44,308 nucleotides of DNA from assembly GCF_023954305.1 (NCBI RefSeq), contig NZ_JAMLIG010000007.1:1-44308 (forward strand), read 5' to 3'. The translations under genes and the position numbers were made by a program. The notes below the pieces were generated by a model. The model did not search any database and was not told the origin of the DNA. It was given only the letters and a program-made list of their open reading frames with translations. Below, piece after piece: positions 9,416 through 16,074 of the stretch. The first letter of the stretch is position 1. Every line of letters begins with the position of its first letter. The stretch comes from Mesorhizobium sp. Its GTDB lineage: Bacteria > Pseudomonadota > Alphaproteobacteria > Rhizobiales > Rhizobiaceae.

Positions 9416-9835
9416 CTAACGACTCTCGGCGTATCGTTTTAGCCGCTCGTCGAGCGTACCTGTGTGCAGCTCGAACATGTGGTTGTCATCGTCATAGAAG
9501 TAAATTGACTGCCCTTCGCCTGGAACACGCGAACGCCCCTCCCGAATCTGTAGGTGAAGGGCGCGAACCCGTTCGAGATAGTCCTCGTAGTCGTCGTCCG
9601 CGATTTTGAAAGCTACGTGATTGTAGGTGCGCGATGGCAAGGCTTCCCCCTCCATCGTGGCAATCCAAATGGGCTCATCTTTGTCGCCTATGAGAAAGAA
9701 GCGTTCTTTCGTGAGCGAGAAAGTTTCAGTACCGCTGTCATAAACCTTTCGTGCATCGAACACCGATTTCAGAATTTGCTCCATACGGTCGAGGTCCCGA
9801 ACGATGAATGTCATGTGGCTAAGGCCCTCAATCAA
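9416..9835 (-). CDS. fosX: FosX, fosfomycin resistance epoxide hydrolase
   Basis: Vicinal-oxygen-chelate enzyme of the FosX type (139 aa): Mn(II)-dependent addition of water to the fosfomycin oxirane, inactivating the drug in the cytoplasm. Visible residues: His7 (GLSHMTF), His73 (YNHVAFKI) and Glu122 (HMFELH) as metal ligands, and Glu44, the position known as the general base of FosX, which separates it from the glutathione transferase FosA. The protein closely resembles the Mesorhizobium loti FosX as I remember it. It starts with TTG at 9835 (MIEGLSHM, the family start) after AAAGGAGAAG. Transcribed opposite to trbI and probably co-oriented with the beta-lactamase upstream. Confidence 0.92.
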   Translation of the reverse strand: MIEGLSHMTFIVRDLDRMEQILKSVFDARKVYDSGTETFSLTKERFFLIGDKDEPIWIATMEGEALPSRTYNHVAFKIADDDYEDYLERVRALHLQIREGRSRVPGEGQSIYFYDDDNHMFELHTGTLDERLKRYAESR

Positions 9836-9999
9836 AAAACTTCTCCTTTAACGGTCGTTTGCGGGAGCAAATCCCGATCACGAGGTTGTTGCTTTCTGCA
9901 AGTTCGCTTTTGTTTGCCAAGCTCGGACTGGGACGTCCTGAATGGGGTCTGCCGCGGTCATGCCGATTTCGCAGGTATTGGAGGTCTGCAACAGTACTG

Positions 10000-10812
10000 C
10001 TATAGGCATCTGAGACCGCTCTCGCCGAAAAGGCGATTGATCAATCCATCGCGCGTGATAATCGCCGGCGTAGTTTCCGGGCGCTCGCTGAACCGAACAA
10101 GCCGCGCGAAGGCGATCTTTCGGTTACCTTTCTCCGCCCACCCAACATACCAACCGAACGGCTGCCCCTGTAGCAAATTGCCATCGTCACCAAAGGGCAT
10201 GCCCGCGCCAGTCTTTCCAAATATCTGCCAGCCATTTGGCTGCTCATCTAACTCAAGCAGCTTTGTTGTTTCCTCGACCGCCGCAGGTTTAACTGGCAGA
10301 TCGCCTTCGACCATCCGCGTCAGGAAGCGGACCTGCTCAGCGGGGGAAATCTGCAACGATGAACTGAGCCAGGCGTTTGTCAGACCGTTTGCCTCGCCAG
10401 CATCCCCGGCGAGGTCTTTATTGCCGTAGTCGAAATCCTCCACGTAGTTCGCGAAGCGCTCGTGCCCGATCTGCTTGGTGATCTCCTGCGAAAACCATAC
10501 GACCGACAGACGCATCCAGCGTTCGGGTGTCGTCGGCAGGCGCCATGCGGGGTTCCAGTCTACGTACCCATCATGAAACTGCCATTCGGGCTGATCTGAC
10601 GCGGTGAGGATGCCGCTGTCGAACCCCATTAGGCTGATCGGTATCTTGAAGGTCGATGCGGCGGACATGCGCTCGTCACAGGCTCCCTCTCGGACCAAAG
10701 GTTCCGGCGATCCGATCTCCTGCGCGAGTGTGCAGATCACACGCGGCTCCGTCTCGGCGTGCATCGTAAAGGCGAGGACTGCCGCCCCCGACGCAATGGC
10801 AATCTTTCGCAT
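10000..10812 (-). CDS. Class D (OXA) beta-lactamase
   Basis: Periplasmic serine beta-lactamase of class D, 270 aa. All class motifs are present: S53-T-F-K56 (acylated Ser and the Lys that is carboxylated in the family), S103-V-V, Y129-G-N and K200-T-G. A signal peptide ends near MHA. The blocks SVVWFSQEIT, FDYGNKD and NGLTNAWL place it nearer the OXA-1-like branch than OXA-10 or OXA-48, by recall and not by alignment. The ATG at 10812 follows GGAAACTG. Substrate spectrum cannot be read from sequence. It lies upstream of fosX on the same strand with about 165 bp between them; a perfect palindrome at 10873-10894 lies in its promoter region. Confidence 0.9.
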   Translation of the reverse strand: MRKIAIASGAAVLAFTMHAETEPRVICTLAQEIGSPEPLVREGACDERMSAASTFKIPISLMGFDSGILTASDQPEWQFHDGYVDWNPAWRLPTTPERWMRLSVVWFSQEITKQIGHERFANYVEDFDYGNKDLAGDAGEANGLTNAWLSSSLQISPAEQVRFLTRMVEGDLPVKPAAVEETTKLLELDEQPNGWQIFGKTGAGMPFGDDGNLLQGQPFGWYVGWAEKGNRKIAFARLVRFSERPETTPAIITRDGLINRLFGESGLRCL

Positions 10813-10872
10813 CAGTTTCCTTCATCCGGCGCTTCCTGATACGTTGTAAGATCAACTCTTCGTCCAAAGGGC

Positions 10873-10894
10873 TCGTTAACGCTGTCGTTAACGA
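10873..10894. promoter_or_regulatory. Palindromic operator candidate upstream of the OXA gene
   Basis: Perfect inverted repeat TCGTTAACG-CTGT-CGTTAACGA: each arm contains the 8-bp palindrome CGTTAACG, so the unit is also a 12-bp-spaced direct repeat. It lies about 60 bp upstream of the beta-lactamase start. A dimeric repressor or activator site is inferred; no dedicated regulator is next to the gene. Confidence 0.45.
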
Positions 10895-11298
10895 ATCAAG
10901 GTCAGCGGTCGGGCAACTCCGCCTCGTTCATCGGCTGTTCGTCCACATCGAGCGCATCCTCGTGTCAACGGGCGCAAGGCGATCACCGATGATGTGGTAG
11001 AAGCAGCGATATCCATTCTCGTGATCGGTGCCATTTTAGCGCTGATTATCAATGGCGATCAAAGACAACAGTCATGGCCCGTCTTCATTAGGCAATTGCA
11101 ACTATCCCAGTGAAAATTGGCGAACGGCGTGATGCACGGCAGATAGTCGCAGGTGGGCCAATATAGCGCGATTGTTAATTGCTGGGCCGGCTGGGCGCAG
11201 GCTAAGCTCCCTCTTTTGCGTTCAAGCGAAGGATTCTGGAGAGCCCGGCGGCGAGGCTTTTGTGAGGTATCGCGACAGACACAGGTAAGGAGGAGGCC
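10895..11298. other. Non-coding stretch between OXA promoter and traR
   Basis: No convincing complete gene. A plus-strand frame without a good start (about 10961-11113) would encode a short peptide with one hydrophobic helix (ISILVIGAILALII) ending in Q-L-Q-L-S-Q; it could be a relic of a small membrane protein displaced when the resistance cargo entered, but I cannot identify it. The last 20 bases hold the strong traR ribosome site GGAGGAGG. No 18-bp tra-box-like palindrome occurs here. Confidence 0.4.
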
Positions 11299-12018
11299 AT
11301 GACCGAACGATGGAAGCTGGACAAACAGCTTGGTGAGTTGATCGATGCCATGGAGACGGCGCAGGAGGACGATACGGTTCGCTCGGCCCTGCAGACCTTC
11401 ACCCGTGCGTCGTCATTTCAGTATTATGCCTATTTCTGTTTTGGCGGGCCTGAGGAGTCTGCCGTCACAAACTATCCGTTGGAATGGCAGGAACTCTATC
11501 TCAGCAACGACTATGGCGCGATCGACCCAGTGGTGAAGACCGCCCAACGGCGCATGGCTCCATTCTCGTGGTCGGCTCCCCATCTGAGGAAAGACCATCG
11601 CGGTCAGATCGCATTCCTGAATGAAGCGGAACGCCATGGCATTTGCTCGGGCTTCACGATCCCGATCAAGGCCGGCTTCGGCAGGGTGGCGATGCTCACG
11701 GTTGCGGGCGAAGCCAAGGAACAACCCGACATCATCATTCGCGACCCCGTACAGGCAGCGACGGCGGTCGCCTTCGTGCACGTCAACATCATCCGGCTGA
11801 CCGCAAACATTCTGATGAAGTCGAAAGCCGGATTGTCGAGCCGGGAATTGACCTGCCTGACCTGGGCGTCACTCGGTAAGACCAATTGGGAGACAGCGCA
11901 GATGATCGGCATTGCCGAGAATACCGTTCGCTTCTACCTCAAACAGGCTCGCGACAAGCTGGGGGCAAAGAATATTCCCCATACCGTGCGGCTTGCAGTC
12001 AAACGAAAGATCATCTGA
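11299..12018 (+). CDS. traR: TraR-like quorum-sensing activator of conjugation
   Basis: LuxR-family regulator (239 aa) of the Ti-plasmid TraR type: it should bind an acyl-homoserine lactone and activate tra/trb transcription. The autoinducer domain keeps the ligand residues W63, Y67, D76 and W91, equivalent to W57, Y61, D70 and W85 of Agrobacterium TraR; the C-terminal LuxR HTH runs about 180-239 (LSSRELTCLTWASLGKTNWE, ending KRKII). The recognition region (ENTVRFYLKQA) differs from Agrobacterium TraR, suggesting a different operator. Start ATG 11299 has a near-perfect GGAGGAGG site. It converges with traM. No cognate AHL synthase is encoded on the plasmid. Confidence 0.93.
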   Translation: MTERWKLDKQLGELIDAMETAQEDDTVRSALQTFTRASSFQYYAYFCFGGPEESAVTNYPLEWQELYLSNDYGAIDPVVKTAQRRMAPFSWSAPHLRKDHRGQIAFLNEAERHGICSGFTIPIKAGFGRVAMLTVAGEAKEQPDIIIRDPVQAATAVAFVHVNIIRLTANILMKSKAGLSSRELTCLTWASLGKTNWETAQMIGIAENTVRFYLKQARDKLGAKNIPHTVRLAVKRKII

Positions 12019-12037
12019 AGCTGATCTGCGGACCGGG

Positions 12038-12355
12038 CTAATCGCAGGCCGGCACTGAGGGGATGTATCCCAGCTTGCTGATCAATGCGTCGACGACGGC
12101 TATCTGCGCAGTGTTGTTCATCATCGCCTGGGTACAGCTGTGCTCGAGATTGCCCTTCTCGGGATCGCTATTCGGCGCCTTGTTCCAGAGCTCGTAGGCC
12201 CGCTCGGCCGCCTCCATCAACTCGCGGTGCTTCCGGATCGCGTCGATCGTGGCAGCTTCCAGGTCCTTGCCGGATAGCTGCTCGATGATTCCGGCAAGGG
12301 TTGCCGAGAGGCCTTCCCGTTCTTGCGAGACTACTCTGCTGCGTCCAGTGACCAT
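12038..12355 (-). CDS. traM: TraM, TraR antiactivator
   Basis: Small all-helical protein (105 aa with the ATG at 12355) resembling TraM of Ti plasmids (102 aa), which binds TraR and blocks DNA binding until quorum is reached. Recognisable blocks are LSGKDLEAATIDAIRKHREL in the middle and ISKLGYIPSVP at the C-terminus, both matching the family. The open frame extends 67 codons further upstream, but that part is not TraM-like. It is convergent with traR, 19 bp apart, as in several rhizobial plasmids. Confidence 0.9.
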   Translation of the reverse strand: MVTGRSRVVSQEREGLSATLAGIIEQLSGKDLEAATIDAIRKHRELMEAAERAYELWNKAPNSDPEKGNLEHSCTQAMMNNTAQIAVVDALISKLGYIPSVPACD

Positions 12356-12714
12356 ACGATGCCCAGTTGGCTGGGTCCACGGTGCGCCCCCGCAGACGAG
12401 AACCCTGTGGCTCGAAGCCGGGGATTGCAAACTGTAACAAGACAGCCCTGAAACCTTTAGTGCCGAGCACCTGGACATATTTCCAGGTCCCCGGCCGAAA
12501 GCCCGAGGATCTGGTGTCGTCACGGCCGGCACCAACCGCTTGTTAGGGGTTTGCACGCCCCAAAGCAGCGCGTACTGCTTCGGGGTCCCTTATATGGACA
12601 GAAGGCGGTGAAAACCAGATGACAATCGGTGTTTCAGAGATATTCGCCGAAGTGGCCTGGAGAAAGGAGCACGCTTCGGAATCGGAAAATAGAGCATTCT
12701 GAAAAGGCAGGACC
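12356..12714. other. Non-coding stretch between traM and the epimerase gene
   Basis: Contains no recognisable complete protein gene. A 27-codon plus-strand frame at 12619-12702 (peptide starting MTIGVSEIFAEV) ends 12 bp before the epimerase start and could be a leader peptide; this is unproved. A hairpin-forming run (CCTGGACATATTTCCAGG, about 12469-12486) is present. Confidence 0.4.
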
Positions 12715-13698
12715 ATGAAGACGGCATTGATCATCGGTGGCACAGGCCAGATCGGTTTGGCGGTCGCCCACCACCTGGTACGAGATGACTGGGAAGTGTG
12801 CCTCGCCTCCAGACAGGCCCCGGCCGCTCCCGGCCCGTGGCGCCATGTCCGCTATGATCATCGGGAGCCGGGAGCTCTGGCGGCCGCAATCGGGAACGGC
12901 GCCGACCTGCTTCTGGACTGCATCGCCTTCGATGAGGCCGATGCGGAACAGCTTTCCTCCGTGAAGTCCGCAGTCGACCGGATCGTCGCCATATCGAGCG
13001 TGAGCGTCTATCGCGATGAGGCTGGCCGGACGCTCGATGAGGCCGCGGAAGCTGGTTTTCCGGAGTTTCCGGTTCCTATCCCCGAAACCCACCCGACGCT
13101 TGAACCCGGTCCCGCTACCTATTCTACTCGGAAAGCCGCTATGGAGCGCCGATTGCTGGACGAGGCCGGCGGTCAGGTCACCATCCTTCGACCGGCCGCG
13201 ATCCACGGCCCGCACAGCATGCACGCGCGCGAATGGTGGTTCGTGAAACGGCTGCTCGACGGACGCGAGTGCATTCCGCTCGCCTATGGCGGCCAAAGCC
13301 GGTTTCAGACGACATCGACCGCGGCAATCGCCGAAGCGGTCGCCTGGGTTTGCCAAGGAGGCAAACCGTCAGTTTTGAATGTCTGCGACGCCGACGCCCC
13401 GACGACGACCGAAATCGCCCGGGCCATCATGGCCGTGTTGGGCAGGCACGCCGAACTCGCTGGCCTGCCGGACGAACCCTATCCGCCGACGATCGGCATG
13501 AGCCCGTGGTCCGTCCCGCTGCCGATGGTGTGCTCGAGTTCTGCGCCCAGCGTCGGCACCTATGCGCAGACCGTCGATGCAGCCATCGAGTGGTTGGTCG
13601 GCGCGACCCGCGGTAGAGATTGGAAAGAAGTCCTGCCACAGCTCGCAGCCTATCCCTGGGATCAGTTCGACTACGAGGCTGAGGATCTGGTGCTGTAG
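12715..13698 (+). CDS. NAD(P)-dependent epimerase/reductase-like protein
   Basis: Extended short-chain dehydrogenase/epimerase family protein (327 aa). The N-terminal Rossmann motif GGTGQIG (residues 8-14) binds the dinucleotide; a Ser-rich active-site strand (AISSVSVYRDE) and a following Y-S-T-R-K-A motif give the YxxxK catalytic pair. A C-terminal substrate domain follows. The substrate is unknown. It interrupts the expected traM/traH neighbourhood, is convergent with traH, and is not part of any known conjugation machinery, so it is likely a passenger. Start ATG follows AAAAGGCAGG. Confidence 0.85.
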   Translation: MKTALIIGGTGQIGLAVAHHLVRDDWEVCLASRQAPAAPGPWRHVRYDHREPGALAAAIGNGADLLLDCIAFDEADAEQLSSVKSAVDRIVAISSVSVYRDEAGRTLDEAAEAGFPEFPVPIPETHPTLEPGPATYSTRKAAMERRLLDEAGGQVTILRPAAIHGPHSMHAREWWFVKRLLDGRECIPLAYGGQSRFQTTSTAAIAEAVAWVCQGGKPSVLNVCDADAPTTTEIARAIMAVLGRHAELAGLPDEPYPPTIGMSPWSVPLPMVCSSSAPSVGTYAQTVDAAIEWLVGATRGRDWKEVLPQLAAYPWDQFDYEAEDLVL

Positions 13699-13749
13699 AC
13701 CTTTGTCAGATGAATTCATCAGTAGCGATTGCCGGCGACGTCGTGCAGA

Positions 13750-14376
13750 TTAGTCCTGCGCCGCGGGTATTCGCGACAGATCCACCCTGATGCCTGCATT
13801 GTTCGGGTCCGACAGCTCGTCGGGCGGCGAGATGGTTTTGCGTCCAGCGTCCGACATGTCCTCCTCAAATGCAGGCTCGCTGCCTCCGCCCGACGTTTGA
13901 TCTGCCTCGCCCACCTCCCGCTCCGCAATCGGACCGGGATCCGGCAGGGCGAACACGTAGTCCTCGCCGTATTGGCCAGTCCTCCACGCCGTGACGGCCT
14001 CGTCGAACGTGGAGGAACCGGTTGAACCTTCTTCGGCCGCTGCGATTCGATAGACTTTGCCGAACAGCGCCGAGCCCATCCTGATGTTCTCGCAGGCGTC
14101 GACGATATCGGCCGAGATTTCTGCCGCATCCGATATGCCATGGCCGGCGGGATACTGGGTGATCCCGACGCGGACGCTTGCCTGACCGACAAAACGCTGG
14201 ATCAGCCTCACGGCGTCATCGGCATTGCGCGGTTGCTCCGGCAGGATGATGCGGTTTCCCGAGGTGATGCGAACCGCGAGCGGATTGTCGGACCCGGCCT
14301 CGGCGATGAACCGCTCGACGATGGCAATCTCGATGCTGGGATCGGCGCATTGCTGGATGAGTGCCGCGTCGAACAT
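13750..14376 (-). CDS. traH: TraH, conjugal transfer protein (lytic-transglycosylase-like)
   Basis: Last gene of the traA-F-B-H operon, 208 aa from the ATG at 14376 (MFDAALIQ), which has a GAGGGGGAGC ribosome site; the longer open frame upstream overlaps traB and is rejected. It matches TraH of Ti-type plasmids by position and by the blocks CADPSIEIAIVERF and GSDNPLAVRI. The sequence order resembles VirB1-type transglycosylases (Glu near residue 17-25, NPLA, a GITQYPAG segment where VirB1 has its GLxQ motif, then a Cys-containing ACENIRMGS helix), so a peptidoglycan-remodelling role is inferred. The C-terminal third is acidic and low complexity. No signal peptide is obvious. Confidence 0.82.
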   Translation of the reverse strand: MFDAALIQQCADPSIEIAIVERFIAEAGSDNPLAVRITSGNRIILPEQPRNADDAVRLIQRFVGQASVRVGITQYPAGHGISDAAEISADIVDACENIRMGSALFGKVYRIAAAEEGSTGSSTFDEAVTAWRTGQYGEDYVFALPDPGPIAEREVGEADQTSGGGSEPAFEEDMSDAGRKTISPPDELSDPNNAGIRVDLSRIPAAQD

Positions 14377-14387
14377 GATGCTCCCCC

Positions 14388-15587
14388 TCAAATGTTGAAT
14401 GCGACGACGATCGGGATGTCGAACAGCCACGCCCAGGCTATGGCGCTCGCCTTCTGGATCGCGACGATACTGGTGTTCTCTGTCCACCAGCCATTGCCGG
14501 TCGCGACTATCGCGTCCGGCGCGTGGAGCGCGGACTGGAGAAACGGCCAGATGATCAACTGCTCGTAGCAGATGAGCGGTGCGATCCGCAGGCCGCCCGA
14601 CCCGACAATGGGGTTGGCAAAGAAATGTGCCCGCGCTCCGGCAGGGTCACCGAACCAGGCACGCCATGGCTGCCACATGGACACCGGGACCGGCATTCTT
14701 TCCCGATAGACGATGCGCGCCGTTCCGCCGGCGATCTCAACCATGACATTGTCGTAGCCGGCCTCGTCGACAACGATGGCGCCGAGATTGACGGTGACGT
14801 CGAGGCCCGCGAGCGAACGGCGCCAGAGATGCTCGACGGTCGCGGTCCAGATGCCTGCCGCGCTCTCGGGAAGCACGATCACCCTTGCTCCATTGCCTGC
14901 TGCCGTCTTCACGAGCTCGATGGTTGCGAGCTGCTGGGCGTAGTCGGCATATTGTCCGCTTTCGCCCCGGAATTCCGTATCGACACCGACCCAGCCTTGC
15001 GGCATATCGGATGGGGTCCACCATGCGGCGGACCACAGACACAGTCCTCCCAAGACCAGTGTCGCGATCGGCCAGGCGCGCGTCGTCATGACAGCCAGGC
15101 CGATCGCTGCCGCAGCCAGCCCGAACCAGCCCCATCCGGGAAACACGATCCCAGCCGCGGTGATCGGATGCGCCCAGCCAACGATGCCGAAGAGTGGGAC
15201 GCTCATCATCACGGCCGCGATGCAATAGCGGAGCGTCCGCCCCTGTCCCGGCCGCGCCGTCCAGAACGCCGCATGCACGAGGACAAAGCCGCTCGCCGCG
15301 GCGAGCCAGAGCGCTATCCCTGCGCCGAATCCACTGCCATAGAAATTGGCAACACCCTGTGGCAGGCCGCGAGAGGCGGCGAGGAAATAGCCGGTCGAGA
15401 CCAGCGCCGCGCCGATCCGCGTTGGCGCCATTGCCCACAGCGCCGGGAACAGCATGGCGACCGGAAGAAGGACAGGATTTCCACTCCAGCCGACAAGGCC
15501 GACCACGGCGGCAACACCAACCAGGGCGACCGATCTTAGCGGCTCACGGATCAACGGTGAACACCGGTCGTGCCAGTCCCAGAACAC
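14388..15587 (-). CDS. traB: TraB, membrane nitrilase-like conjugation protein
   Basis: Ti-type TraB: an N-terminal block of several membrane helices (roughly the first 200 residues) followed by a C-terminal carbon-nitrogen hydrolase domain like apolipoprotein N-acyltransferase. Catalytic-type Glu (VIVLPESAAG) and Cys (APLICYEQLI) segments are visible, but where Lnt/nitrilases have the catalytic Lys the sequence reads YRERMPVP, with no Lys. I chose GTG 15587 as the start; a TTG at about 15554 overlapping the traF stop is an alternative. It lies between traF and traH in one operon. Its role in transfer is accessory in Ti plasmids. Confidence 0.85.
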   Translation of the reverse strand: MFWDWHDRCSPLIREPLRSVALVGVAAVVGLVGWSGNPVLLPVAMLFPALWAMAPTRIGAALVSTGYFLAASRGLPQGVANFYGSGFGAGIALWLAAASGFVLVHAAFWTARPGQGRTLRYCIAAVMMSVPLFGIVGWAHPITAAGIVFPGWGWFGLAAAAIGLAVMTTRAWPIATLVLGGLCLWSAAWWTPSDMPQGWVGVDTEFRGESGQYADYAQQLATIELVKTAAGNGARVIVLPESAAGIWTATVEHLWRRSLAGLDVTVNLGAIVVDEAGYDNVMVEIAGGTARIVYRERMPVPVSMWQPWRAWFGDPAGARAHFFANPIVGSGGLRIAPLICYEQLIIWPFLQSALHAPDAIVATGNGWWTENTSIVAIQKASAIAWAWLFDIPIVVAFNI

Positions 15588-16074
15588 CGTCGGCCGGGAT
15601 CGGCCCGAAATATCTCGAGTCATAGGAACCTGCGAAACTGGAGTGGAGGAAAAGATGACCCGCGGGCACGCCGCCGCCGGCATAGGGCTCGAGCGCCCTG
15701 CTCTCGGCGTCGAACGGCCGAACTTCTGAATCAGCGAGTGCCGTACCGTCGATCTTGATGCTGCTGCCGATATCGACGCGCTGACCGGGACCGGCAACGA
15801 CCGTCTTGATCAGCGGCGAGAACCAGCCGGGACAGAGGCCGCGTCGCACATAGCCGCGCTCGCGCGCCATCACGAATTCCGCGATCGGTGGCGGGCAGAT
15901 AAAGATCAGATCCCCGACCTCGACCTTCCGGTCGAGCGCCTCGATGCGCCAGAGCCCAAGCGCATAGCTCGGTGTGAAATTGACCCGGTAGCCGCCCAGC
16001 CAGCCACCGGCCGCGATGCCCGCAAGCCCGACGGCGCCGACGGCCAGTATGGCCAATGCCCTCCCCCGCCTCAT
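15544..16074 (-). CDS. traF: TraF, conjugative pilin maturation peptidase
   Basis: S26-type (signal-peptidase-like) membrane peptidase, 176 aa, that processes the TrbC pilin in this family of systems. An N-terminal hydrophobic anchor (residues 6-24) precedes the catalytic Ser segment (NFTPSYALGLWR) and the general-base Lys (PLIKTVVAGPGQ). The C-terminal SYDSRYFGPIP block is the usual box E of the family. The ATG overlaps the traA stop (ATGA), so translation is probably coupled. Confidence 0.93.
   Translation of the reverse strand: MRRGRALAILAVGAVGLAGIAAGGWLGGYRVNFTPSYALGLWRIEALDRKVEVGDLIFICPPPIAEFVMARERGYVRRGLCPGWFSPLIKTVVAGPGQRVDIGSSIKIDGTALADSEVRPFDAESRALEPYAGGGVPAGHLFLHSSFAGSYDSRYFGPIPADGVLGLARPVFTVDP

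Noticed and set aside
12430..12550. attC-like sequence (CCGCTTGTTAGGG with TAACAAG upstream) suggesting an integron cassette
   Set aside because: The left box does not match the core-site pattern, the right box reads GTTAGGG rather than GTTAGGC, and there is no integron integrase or cassette gene.
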